From Clostridia bacterium (lineage in GTDB: Bacteria > Bacillota > Clostridia > Oscillospirales > CAG-272): a stretch of DNA of 64,000 nucleotides. Under the pieces are notes generated by a model that had not been told where the DNA came from, ran no database searches, and saw nothing but the letters and a program-made list of their open reading frames with translations. The translations under genes and the position numbers were made by a program. Within the stretch, counting starts at the first letter, position 1, and every line of letters begins with the position of its first letter. Of this stretch, positions 41,836-50,335 are shown one piece after another. The stretch lies in contig JAFUQP010000020.1 in NCBI GenBank assembly GCA_017472305.1, forward strand, positions 1 to 64,000, given 5' to 3'.

Positions 41836-41932
41836 GTCCGAGAAATCGGACAATAAAATAATGGTTTTCGGGAATTAGTTCTGAAAGCGCAGAAGCGCGT
41901 ATGGCAAAATGCCATACGCGCTTCTTTTTTTT
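41836..41932 (+). ncRNA. Candidate small RNA of about 97 nt
   Basis: This gene-free stretch has its own promoter and ends in a strong terminator. The RNA would start with a GNRA hairpin, GTCCGA-GAAA-TCGGAC (41836-41851). About 39 mostly unpaired bases follow, then a 16-bp terminator stem, AGAAGCGCGTATGGCA with its complement (41891-41925), a three-base loop and eight Ts. The next gene is on the opposite strand, so it is not a leader of that gene. There is no coding frame of any length inside. I know of no family with this layout. Confidence 0.5.
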
Positions 41933-41942
41933 AAAAAGGATT

Positions 41943-43463
41943 TTAGATTTTAGGGCGCTCGAGCTCGAGGAGTATTCTGCATATCTCGCGGGGTAGGTCG
42001 GACGGCGTTACGCCGTAGCTTGAATATACCCCTGCGAGGTTGTCGCCTGCTCTGCCGTGGATATAGGCGGCGAGGGCGGTTGCTTCTATCGGTGACTTTG
42101 AATAGGATAGTAGCGACACGAGAAGCCCTGCGAGGACGTCGCCCGAGCCTGCCTTTGCAAGGGCAGACGAGCCTGAGCCGTTTATATACAGATGCTCGCC
42201 GTCGGTTATGACGGTTGCCGCGCCCTTAAGGAGAAGGATGCAGGAGTTTTCCCTTGCGTACTTCATTGCTACCGAAATTCTGTTGTCCTGTATTTCGCCG
42301 ACCGAGAGCCCCGAGAGTCGGGAAAACTCGAGCGGATGAGGTGTAAGTATTACCGTGCGGGGAGAATCCTTGATAAGCTCCGCACCTCCGTAGAGCGCTA
42401 TCGAATTTATCGCATCGGCATCGAGGATAAGAGGCGAGCCCTCGGACGAAAGAAGTGCGCAAGCGAGCTCCGCAGTTTTTTCCGAGGTGTCAGAGCCCGA
42501 GCCGATAAGCGTTGCGGAGCTTTCACGCGAGAGCCTTACGGCTGCTTCGGTGTCCTCACGGTGCTTTACGTATATAGCCTCGGGAAAGCGCGAGAGAAGC
42601 TCACCTCTGAGGCTGTCACAGCCGAGGTAGGTTACCCTGCCTGCTCCCGAGCGGAGCGCGGCTTCAAGAGAAAGGTATGCTGCCCCTTTATATTTCTCAC
42701 TGCCGGTTATGACAAGTGCCTTGCCGTAGGAGCCTTTATTTGTATTATCGGGACGGGTTGGGAGAGTTCTCCGCGCCCAATCGTTATCCGTCAGTGTTGA
42801 GTTGAAGCCGAAGCGCGAGGCAAGCTTCTCCCGCGGAAGCCCGAGCTCGGAGAGAACAACCCTGCCGCAGTACGCCTTCGCGGGATAGGAAACGAGTCCG
42901 GGCTTTATATATGATAGCGCGACGGTTACGTCGACAGAAAGAACGCTATCGTTTATACTGCCGTCGTCGGGGTTTACTCCCAGCGGAAGGTCAACTGCGA
43001 CCTTTCTTGCGGTAGAGCGCTTGATTATAGATATAAGGTTTTTCTCACTCTCCGAAAGCTCGCCCGAGTAGCCTACGCCGAATATCGCGTCTACTATACA
43101 GGAAACCGTGGCAAGACTTGCGGAAAGCTCGTCTGCCGTCGGGAGCTTTTTTATCTCTCCGCCAAGACGGATAAACTCACCGAGAAAGAATTTGCCCTCC
43201 TCGCTTCTCTGCCCTTTTCCGAAAACGTCATAGACGGTTACCTTATATTCGTTTAGCAGAAGGCAAGCCGCGGCATATCCGTCACCGCCGTTATTTCCCT
43301 TTCCCGCGAAAACAGCTACCTCGCCGCCGAGGGGAGTCAGCTCTCTGACCGCCCCTGCAACCGCCTTGCCGCTCTCTTCCATAAGATGCCTTGCGGGAAT
43401 GCCCAGCACACTTACAGCATATTCGTCAATCTTCTTTATCATATATGAAAGAGCAAGCTCCAT
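41943..43463 (-). CDS. nnrD: Bifunctional NAD(P)H-hydrate epimerase / ADP-dependent NAD(P)H-hydrate dehydratase
   Basis: Repairs hydrated NAD(P)H. The N-terminal YjeF_N epimerase domain (about 1-205) has GKGNNGGDGYAAA and DAIFGVGYSGEL. The C-terminal ribokinase-like dehydratase (about 225-500) has SYGKALVITGSEKYKGAA, DADAINSIA, TPHPLEFSRL and AKAGSGDVLAGLL. The ATG at 43463 has GGAGG five bases upstream; 27 bases more would be open upstream without a ribosome site. The 506 residues are the normal size of the fused NnrDE protein. Confidence 0.95.
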   Translation of the reverse strand: MELALSYMIKKIDEYAVSVLGIPARHLMEESGKAVAGAVRELTPLGGEVAVFAGKGNNGGDGYAAACLLLNEYKVTVYDVFGKGQRSEEGKFFLGEFIRLGGEIKKLPTADELSASLATVSCIVDAIFGVGYSGELSESEKNLISIIKRSTARKVAVDLPLGVNPDDGSINDSVLSVDVTVALSYIKPGLVSYPAKAYCGRVVLSELGLPREKLASRFGFNSTLTDNDWARRTLPTRPDNTNKGSYGKALVITGSEKYKGAAYLSLEAALRSGAGRVTYLGCDSLRGELLSRFPEAIYVKHREDTEAAVRLSRESSATLIGSGSDTSEKTAELACALLSSEGSPLILDADAINSIALYGGAELIKDSPRTVILTPHPLEFSRLSGLSVGEIQDNRISVAMKYARENSCILLLKGAATVITDGEHLYINGSGSSALAKAGSGDVLAGLLVSLLSYSKSPIEATALAAYIHGRAGDNLAGVYSSYGVTPSDLPREICRILLELERPKI

Positions 43464-43582
43464 ATTTGCCTCCTGCTTATCGCCTATCACTGATGCTCGG
43501 TTATTTTATCAATTGTTTTGGCATTATTTTACCACAAACAAGCAGCGTTTTCAATAATTTTAGCCAAAAATAACAAAAAGTA

Positions 43583-43611
43583 TTTACAAAGGATATTTTT
43601 TGTGGTAAAAT
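43583..43611 (+). promoter_or_regulatory. Promoter of the cytidylate-kinase-like gene
   Basis: TTTACA (43583-43588), 17 bases and TAAAAT (43606-43611). Confidence 0.65.
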
Positions 43612-43668
43612 ACAATAAAGGAAACGCATTATGCTTTTCTTCGCCAATTCCACAGAAGGAGAATCCCA

Positions 43669-44298
43669 ATGTCCAAGAAGGTTATCATTACAATTGCACG
43701 TCAGTTCGGAAGCGGAGGCCGCGAGATAGGCGAGAGGGTTGCCGCAGCTCTCGATATTCCGATTGTTGACAAGGAGCTTATAAAGGATGCCGCAGAGCGC
43801 GGAAATCTGCACGAGGACGTAATCAAGAAGGCCGACGAATCTGCTGCTAACAGCCTGCTTTACACCCTTGCTATGGGCTCGAATATTCTCGGCACTACTA
43901 TGCACTTCGGTTATAAGATGCCGCTTAACGACAAGCTCTTCATTCTCCAATCCGAGGCTATCAAGGAATATGCCTCGAAGGGTAGCTGCGTAATTATCGG
44001 CAGATGCGCCGACTACGTGCTTCGCGACGAGGAAAATATTCTCCGTCTGTTTATCTACGGCGACCTCGACCACAGGCAAGCGCGTGTTGCCGAAAGGCAC
44101 CCCGAGCTTAAGTCCAACCAGATTATAGACGTAATCAACAAGACCGACAAGCGCCGCTCCTCCTACTATAATTTCTATACAGGTAACAAGTGGGGCAAGT
44201 ACGATAACTACGATATGGCTATAAACTCCTCTACTCTCGGTATCGACGGTACGGCTAACCTTATCGTCGCTATGGTCAAGGAGCTTGTCAAGGATTAA
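43669..44298 (+). CDS. Cytidylate kinase-like family protein
   Basis: A 209-residue P-loop protein of the Cytidylate_kin2 type. The degenerate Walker A is RQFGSGGREIG at 11-21; IIGRCADY lies near 113-120, and RLFIYGDLDHRQARV is a lid-like region. These proteins resemble CMP kinase but sit outside the essential cmk gene; their substrate is unknown. AAGGAG precedes the ATG. Its own promoter and terminator suggest a single-gene unit. Confidence 0.88.
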   Translation: MSKKVIITIARQFGSGGREIGERVAAALDIPIVDKELIKDAAERGNLHEDVIKKADESAANSLLYTLAMGSNILGTTMHFGYKMPLNDKLFILQSEAIKEYASKGSCVIIGRCADYVLRDEENILRLFIYGDLDHRQARVAERHPELKSNQIIDVINKTDKRRSSYYNFYTGNKWGKYDNYDMAINSSTLGIDGTANLIVAMVKELVKD

Positions 44299-44310
44299 TT
44301 TATAAAATAT

Positions 44311-44360
44311 ATACGGCAATCAGATTTCCCATAGCGGATAGTCCGGTTGCCGTATTTTTA
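44311..44360 (+). terminator. Terminator after the cytidylate-kinase-like gene
   Basis: ATACGGCAA (44311-44319) pairs with TTGCCGTAT (44347-44355), then five Ts; the loop is long, with possible inner pairs. Confidence 0.75.
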
Positions 44361-44446
44361 TCTCTTTTTGTCGGGTTTTGTAAATTTTGTTTGCTTTTTA
44401 GGTCAAAGATGCTCCTTTTGTCCGCCGATACAGACGGACAGTAAAA

Positions 44447-45712
44447 TTACTTCAGGACAAATCCATCGGGGGTATCGGTGATGCCCAAGGAGAAGTGCGT
44501 GCGGTGAAGCGCGGCCATATACTCAAGGTCGCGCACTGCCACGGTTTCCGTCGCGGAGTGCATTGCCAGCTGCGGAATACCGATATCGACAGTGGGGACG
44601 GGCACCTTTGTGGTTGCGATTGCTCCGAGAGTTGAGCCGCCGGGCATATCGGCGCGGTTGCGGTAATTCTGAAGCGGAACGCCCGCCTTCTCTGCTATGA
44701 GCCTTACCGCGGTATCCGAGGCGAGCCCTGTGACGTAGCGTTTATTCGCGTTATACTTGACCGCAACGCCGCGACCGAGTGTGGGAGTGTCCTCTGCATC
44801 TGAAAGCTCCGGGTGATTTGGGTGAAGGGCGTGAGCATTATCCGCGCTCAGCATAAGGCTATCGTGAAGGCGCGCGCGAAGCGAGCCCTCGTCGCCCGAG
44901 ATAGCGAGAAGAGTATCGTGAAGGAAGGTAGATGCCGCGCCCTCTGCGGTTGCAGAGCCGACCTCCTCGTTATTGAAAACGGCAAGGACGGGAACGAAAT
45001 TTCCATTTTCCTCTGCCGAAAGGAAGCCCGAAAGAGCCGCGTAAACCGAGGATAGGTCGTCAAGGCGAGGCGAGAGGATAAGCGAGCCGTCAAGACCGAC
45101 GAGCCTTGGCTCATCACAGTTATAGAGATACAGCTCCGTCGAGATAATATCCTCTTCCCTTACGCCGAGCTTTTCCGCTATAGCCGAAGTAAGCGAGGCG
45201 CGGCTCTCGATATCGCCGACAATCGGCAATAGGTCCTTTGCGGGGTTAATCTTTATTCCGTCGTTGACTGTGCGGTTTAGGTGAATTGCTACACTCGGTA
45301 CAGTTGCGACTGCCCTCTCAAGGTCAACGGGCATAATTTTCGCGCCACACTCGGTGCGTACCGAGACAGCTCCCGCAACAGAGAGAGGTCGGTCAAGCCA
45401 AGAGTAATATATTGCGCCGCCGTAGACCTCTGTCGAGAGCCTTGCGTAGGGCTTGTTTTCCTGATATTTTACGGCGAGGGCGGGGTTGTCGGCGTGAGAA
45501 GCCGAAATCATAAAGCCGCCCTTACCTTTTCCGCGGAAGGCGATAATCGAGCTCTGACCGCGAATAACGAAGTGCTTTGCGCCGTCTGAAAATCTCTCGT
45601 ATTCACGCTCCGAAAGCTCGGTATAGCCCGCCTCTGTCAGTATCCTTTTTATTTCCCCCACGGCTAGATTTGCTGTGGGGGATTTTTTTACAAAATCAAA
45701 AAAATTCTTCAT
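44447..45712 (-). CDS. M18 family aminopeptidase
   Basis: A cytosolic zinc aminopeptidase of 421 residues. Metal and catalytic motifs: H in SASHADNPAL, D in SPRLDDLSS, EE in NNEEVGSATAEGA, D in LSADNAHALHPNHPE, and H in AMHSATE. M18 enzymes prefer acidic or neutral N-terminal residues. The neighbourhood holds two further peptidases on the plus strand (45945 and 47388), suggesting peptide use as nutrient. On the opposite strand its first codons form a hairpin with a T-run at 45652-45689. Confidence 0.93.
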   Translation of the reverse strand: MKNFFDFVKKSPTANLAVGEIKRILTEAGYTELSEREYERFSDGAKHFVIRGQSSIIAFRGKGKGGFMISASHADNPALAVKYQENKPYARLSTEVYGGAIYYSWLDRPLSVAGAVSVRTECGAKIMPVDLERAVATVPSVAIHLNRTVNDGIKINPAKDLLPIVGDIESRASLTSAIAEKLGVREEDIISTELYLYNCDEPRLVGLDGSLILSPRLDDLSSVYAALSGFLSAEENGNFVPVLAVFNNEEVGSATAEGAASTFLHDTLLAISGDEGSLRARLHDSLMLSADNAHALHPNHPELSDAEDTPTLGRGVAVKYNANKRYVTGLASDTAVRLIAEKAGVPLQNYRNRADMPGGSTLGAIATTKVPVPTVDIGIPQLAMHSATETVAVRDLEYMAALHRTHFSLGITDTPDGFVLK

Positions 45713-45872
45713 TTTTCCGTCCTTTCGCTTGCGAGGCGTGTTTCATTGTTGCGGAAGCAAAAAAAGCACCTCGCCTCTGAAATACTCCGCTGCGGTCGCG
45801 AAGCTTGTAAGCCCTTTGGCTATTCGTTTATATATATTTTACATCCTTTTTATCCAAAAGTCAACTTTAGCC

Positions 45873-45901
45873 TTGAAAAAATCCCGCGTTTGTTGTAAAA
45901 T
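45873..45901 (+). promoter_or_regulatory. Promoter of the pepD operon
   Basis: TTGAAA (45873-45878), 17 bases and TAAAAT (45896-45901). The 231 bases between the M18 gene and pepD otherwise show nothing definite. Confidence 0.65.
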
Positions 45902-45944
45902 ATATATGTACGTAACAAATTCGTCTGATTTATAGGGGGACCTT

Positions 45945-47369
45945 ATGATTGATTTTTCCGACCTCGGGTGTGCCGAGGCGCCGCTTTCGCTCTTCGAGGA
46001 GTTTACGAAAATTCCACGCGGCTCGGGTAACACATCACTTATTGCCGAGTATCTTGTAAATTTCGCAAAGGAGCGAGAACTTTTTTACTACCGCGACTCC
46101 TCTGACAACGTCGTTATAAAAAAGCCTGCGACTTGTGGCTACGGGAGCCGTCCTACGGTTATAATACAGGGACACACCGATATTGTCTGCGAGAAAAGCG
46201 CGGAGTCGGATATTGATATGGAGAAAGAGGGCCCGCGCATTTTTCGCGACGGCGACCTTCTTCGTGCCGACGGCTCAACGCTCGGTGCTGACGACGGCGT
46301 TGCTATCGCCTACGCGCTTGCAATTCTTGACTCAAAGGATATTCCCCACCCCGAGATTGAGGCGGTGTTCACAAGCGACGAGGAAATCGGACTTATCGGT
46401 GCTTCGGCACTCGACTGCTCGACGCTCGGCGGCAAGGTTATGATTAATATTGACTCCGACGAGGAAGGGGTGTTCACCGTTGGGTGCGCCGGCGGCGTGA
46501 GAATTGACTATTCGCTCCCCGTCAAAGGGGGTGAGCCCTCTGGACGCTGCTACAGGCTCTCGGTTTCGGGTCTTCTCGGCGGTCACAGCGGCATTGAGAT
46601 AGGAAACGGACGGGCTAACGCTATTAAGCTTCTCGGCAGGGCTCTCGAGGCTCTTCCTATACACCAAGTTACCGATATTTCGGGCGGTAATGCCGACAAT
46701 GCTATACCGAGAGATGCCGAGGCGCGCTTCACCGCAGAGATAATTACCGAGGAGAACCTCGAGGCACTTGAAGAGATAATCGCGCCTATAAGAGAAAGCG
46801 AGCCCGAGGCTAAAATCGAGCTTTGCGAGTGCGAGCCTTCGGGCGCTTGTGTGGATAGCGAGAGCACCGAGAAAATTCTCTCGCTGATAAGAGAAATACC
46901 TACGGGCGTTATCGCGATGAGCAAGGATATTGAGGGGCTTGTCGAAACCTCGCTGAATATGGGAATTATAAGGCTTTCGGGCGAGGGGCTTTCGCTGACT
47001 GTGTCGGTGCGGTCCTCGGAAAATTCCGAGAAGGCGGCGCTTCGCGACAGAATAACCGCTATCGGAGAGGCTCTCGGTGCAAGCGTTACACCTCGCGGCG
47101 ATTACCCCGGCTGGGCTTACAGAAAGGACTCGCCGCTTCGTGACACCGCAGTAGAGGTTTACCGCGAGAAATACGGCAAGGAGCCGAAGGTTATTACGAT
47201 ACACGCAGGACTTGAGTGCGGGCTCTTCTCGGATAAAATCGAGGGGCTTGACTGCATTTCGATTGGGCCCGATAACCGCGATATTCACACACCCGCAGAG
47301 TGCCTTTCGCTCACCTCGTTTAGGCGGGTATACGAATTTTTACTTGACGTTCTGAAAAAATATAAATAA
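45945..47369 (+). CDS. pepD: Beta-Ala-His/aminoacyl-histidine dipeptidase
   Basis: A 474-residue M20-family dipeptidase (PepD). Zinc ligands: H and D in IQGHTDIVCEK, GADDGVAIAYALA, FTSDEEIGLIGA, and NIDSDEEG; LLGGHSGIEIGNGRANAIK is the family's dimer-loop signature. Near the C-terminus is HAGLECG. GGGGGACC lies before the ATG. It is probably co-transcribed with the M29 aminopeptidase, 18 bases downstream. Its substrates are histidine-containing and related dipeptides. Confidence 0.95.
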   Translation: MIDFSDLGCAEAPLSLFEEFTKIPRGSGNTSLIAEYLVNFAKERELFYYRDSSDNVVIKKPATCGYGSRPTVIIQGHTDIVCEKSAESDIDMEKEGPRIFRDGDLLRADGSTLGADDGVAIAYALAILDSKDIPHPEIEAVFTSDEEIGLIGASALDCSTLGGKVMINIDSDEEGVFTVGCAGGVRIDYSLPVKGGEPSGRCYRLSVSGLLGGHSGIEIGNGRANAIKLLGRALEALPIHQVTDISGGNADNAIPRDAEARFTAEIITEENLEALEEIIAPIRESEPEAKIELCECEPSGACVDSESTEKILSLIREIPTGVIAMSKDIEGLVETSLNMGIIRLSGEGLSLTVSVRSSENSEKAALRDRITAIGEALGASVTPRGDYPGWAYRKDSPLRDTAVEVYREKYGKEPKVITIHAGLECGLFSDKIEGLDCISIGPDNRDIHTPAECLSLTSFRRVYEFLLDVLKKYK

Positions 47370-47387
47370 CGGAGATTAAAGGATAAA

Positions 47388-48614
47388 ATGAACAAGACAA
47401 GACTTAAAAAATACGCAAACCTGATAGCGAGATGCGGTGTTAACGTGCAGAAGGGTCAGGAGGTTATTATCAATGCGGAGCTTGACCAGCCCGAATTTGT
47501 CAAGATGGTTGTTGACGAGTGCTATAAGGCAGGCGCTGCAAAGGTTTCTGTTGACTGGTCGTATCAGCCCCTGACGAAGCTCAACGTGCGCTACTGCAAA
47601 GAATCGGTGCTTGGTAAGCTCGAGGACTGGCAGATGGCAAAGTGGGAGCATCAGGCAGAGGTTCTTCCCTGCAAGATTTTCCTTATGTCAGAGGACCCCG
47701 ACGGTCTTAAGGGTATAAATCAGAAGAAGTACGCGAAGGCTATGGCAGAGCGCTCTAAGATGATTAAGCCTATAAGAAACAAAATGGAAAACAAGTATCA
47801 GTGGTGTATTGCCGCAGTGCCTGGTAAGGAGTGGGCAAGAAAGGTGTTCCCCGGCGAGCGCACGAGTGTGGCAGTTGAGAAGCTATGGGAAGCAATTCTT
47901 CATACCTCGAGGGTTGATGACGACCCCGTTGCCGCGTGGGAGGCGCATAACCGCGACCTCAAGGCAAGATACGAATACCTCAACTCTCTCGGTATAAGGG
48001 AGCTATACTACAAGTCCGAGAGCGGCACCGATTTCCGCGTTGGACTTATTCCCGACGGACTCTTCCTTGCGGGCGGCGAGGAAACGCTCGGCAGAGGCGT
48101 ATATTACAACCCGAATATTCCCACAGAGGAAGTATTCACCTCGCCTATGAAGGGCGACGCTGACGGAATTGTTTATTCCTCGAAGCCCCTCTCCTACGGC
48201 GGTCAGCTTATAGACAAGTTCTGGATTCGCTTCAAGGACGGAAAGGCTGTCGAATGGGGCGCAGAGCAAAACGAGGCTCTGCTCACAGAGCTTATTAATA
48301 TGGACGAGGGCGCGGCGTATCTTGGCGAGTGCGCGCTTGTTCCCTACTCCTCTCCCATAAGAGAGTCGGGACTTCTGTTCTACAACACTCTCTTTGACGA
48401 AAACGCTGCCTGCCACCTCGCGCTTGGCAGAGGATTTACCAACCTTCTTCGCGACTACGAGAAGTATTCCGAGAAGGAAGCGCACGAGAAGGGTATAAAT
48501 GACTCAATAGTTCACGAGGACTTTATGATTGGTACTGCCGATATGTCGATTACAGCACTCTGCGCTGACGGCAGACGCGTTGAGATATTCAAGGACGGCG
48601 AGTGGGCGTTCTGA
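47388..48614 (+). CDS. M29 family aminopeptidase
   Basis: A 408-residue metallopeptidase of the AmpS/PepS type with broad specificity. The N-terminal domain has INAELDQPEFVKMVVDE. C-terminal metal ligands include E in GGEETLGRG-like context (VFTSPMKGDADG), GECALVPYSSPI, LFYNTLFDENAACHLALG, and DFMIGTADM. Length is normal. It follows pepD with a GGAG ribosome site. It probably completes a cytosolic peptide-degradation unit. Confidence 0.93.
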   Translation: MNKTRLKKYANLIARCGVNVQKGQEVIINAELDQPEFVKMVVDECYKAGAAKVSVDWSYQPLTKLNVRYCKESVLGKLEDWQMAKWEHQAEVLPCKIFLMSEDPDGLKGINQKKYAKAMAERSKMIKPIRNKMENKYQWCIAAVPGKEWARKVFPGERTSVAVEKLWEAILHTSRVDDDPVAAWEAHNRDLKARYEYLNSLGIRELYYKSESGTDFRVGLIPDGLFLAGGEETLGRGVYYNPNIPTEEVFTSPMKGDADGIVYSSKPLSYGGQLIDKFWIRFKDGKAVEWGAEQNEALLTELINMDEGAAYLGECALVPYSSPIRESGLLFYNTLFDENAACHLALGRGFTNLLRDYEKYSEKEAHEKGINDSIVHEDFMIGTADMSITALCADGRRVEIFKDGEWAF

Positions 48615-48696
48615 TTTTGACGCTCCGAAAGAGGCGGTAAGCCTGCATATCAAAACAGACTAAATCAAGGCTCAGAAGTAAAAAGGGGGTGGCGGT

Positions 48697-50100
48697 ATGC
48701 CGAATTTCAAAAACATATTCAGATATATGCGCCACTACGGGCTTCGAAGTACTGTGGGGCTTGTGCGAGAGAAGGTTTTTGTCGATAAAAAGAGGTTTGA
48801 TGCGGACAAAAGGCGAGCGCTTCCAAGCTTCCCGACCGAATACAGCAAGGCAGAGATGCCGAGTGCTCTGAGGGATATTTTGCCGCAAAACGTAATGTAT
48901 TGTTTGCATTATTTCTACCCAAAGAAGCGCGGCGGCACAGAAAGATTTACCTTGAACCTCGCAAAGGAAAACATCAAGCGAGGCGGAAGGTCCACAGTTT
49001 TAGTGCTTGAGGCGAACGAGCCCGAGTCGGCTTATACCGAAAGGCTTGGGGATATTCTCTACCGCTATTACGAGTTTGACGGTGTTAGCTGTATAGGCTT
49101 CAGATACAAGCGCGCGCCACTTGGGCTCTACTATAAGAGGATTGTTACCGAGGACGGAGCGCTCGAGGCGTTTGCCGAGCATATTTGTACTCTCCACGAA
49201 ATAACGCTGGTACACGCGACATATCCTCAGCCCTTCGTGCCCTTTCTCTTAAAATGCAAGAAAATCGGTATTCCTTATATAGTTACCTGCACCGACTTCT
49301 GTATGTGCTGCCACTATGCTACGATGGTTGACGACAGAGGCGATTTCTGCAAATGCTCCGAGGGCGGCACAAGATGCTCTGCGGTTTGTCCTACCTACGG
49401 CTGTCGGGATTTTGGAAAGAGGCAAGAGGCGGCGGAGCTTGTGCTTCGCGAGGCGGAGCTTGTTACCGTTCCGAGCGAGTTCGTCGCAAAAATACTGTCG
49501 GCGGAATTTCCGACGGTCAGCTTCTTACCCGTAAATCACGGCATTGACGGCGCGTTTGTTCGCTCTAAAAAAAGAGAGTCGGCAAAAAGCTTCGTTTATG
49601 CCGGCACAATCTCGCCTCTTAAGGGAATACACCTGCTTATCGAGGCATTCTCAAGGCTCTGCGGCGAAGAGCTTTCTCTGAAAATTTACGGCTCAGGTGA
49701 CGGAAAGTATGAAGCACGTCTTCGGGCTATGGCAGGCGGCAGAGTGGAGTTTATGGGGGCGGCTCCCGCCTCTCTGATGCCCGAGATTTACTCGGCTGCC
49801 GACTGCGTTATTATCCCCTCTATGTGGTACGAAACATATAATTTCGTGCTTCGCGAGGCTATGGCTACCGGTGCTTTGGTTATTGCCGCAGATATCGGTG
49901 CTATGAGCGAGGCGGTGTCTGATGGAAAGAACGGCTTTCTCTTTGAGGCAGGCTCTGCCGATAGCCTGCACGAGGCTTTGAAGCGGGCACTTGACTTTAA
50001 TTTTGACAGTTACGAGGGGCGCGAGTTCCCTACCGTCAAGGACGAGGGTGATATTTATTCTGTAATATATCACGCTGCGGCGGAAAATAGCGGAAAATAA
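48697..50100 (+). CDS. Family 4 glycosyltransferase with a cysteine cluster
   Basis: A 467-residue retaining sugar transferase of the GT-B fold. N-terminal acceptor motif: YFYPKKRGGTERFTLNLAK. C-terminal nucleotide-sugar domain: GTISPLKGIHLLIEAF, IYGSGDGKYE, and E-x7-E in FVLREAMATGALVIAADIG. Residues 198-236 have nine cysteines (C198, 202, 204, 205, 218, 220, 227, 231, 236), a cluster seen in a subset of such enzymes. No membrane segments. It begins 82 bases after the M29 gene, with GGGGGTGGCGG before the ATG, and its terminator is at 50152. Sugar donor unknown. Confidence 0.88.
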   Translation: MPNFKNIFRYMRHYGLRSTVGLVREKVFVDKKRFDADKRRALPSFPTEYSKAEMPSALRDILPQNVMYCLHYFYPKKRGGTERFTLNLAKENIKRGGRSTVLVLEANEPESAYTERLGDILYRYYEFDGVSCIGFRYKRAPLGLYYKRIVTEDGALEAFAEHICTLHEITLVHATYPQPFVPFLLKCKKIGIPYIVTCTDFCMCCHYATMVDDRGDFCKCSEGGTRCSAVCPTYGCRDFGKRQEAAELVLREAELVTVPSEFVAKILSAEFPTVSFLPVNHGIDGAFVRSKKRESAKSFVYAGTISPLKGIHLLIEAFSRLCGEELSLKIYGSGDGKYEARLRAMAGGRVEFMGAAPASLMPEIYSAADCVIIPSMWYETYNFVLREAMATGALVIAADIGAMSEAVSDGKNGFLFEAGSADSLHEALKRALDFNFDSYEGREFPTVKDEGDIYSVIYHAAAENSGK

Positions 50101-50151
50101 GTGCTTGATATCAATAGATACACGCAAAATGAGTTTTCAATGATTACAGTT

Positions 50152-50197
50152 AAAGCCACCCGAGGGCACAGAGGCCTCTCGGGTGGCTTTCTTTTTT
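50152..50197 (+). terminator. Terminator after the family 4 glycosyltransferase
   Basis: AAAGCCACCCGAG (50152-50164) pairs with CTCGGGTGGCTTT (50178-50190), followed by C and six Ts. Confidence 0.9.
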
Positions 50198-50335
50198 AGA
50201 CTTGATTATTTTTATTGAATTTATTGCTTGTAGTTCTATTGTTTACTGGAGCTGTTGCTTGGGAGCTCGGTCGTTCCTCGAAATTGCCGGTTATGAGCTC
50301 AACCGGTTTTCTGAATCGTTGAGTTATACGCTCGT

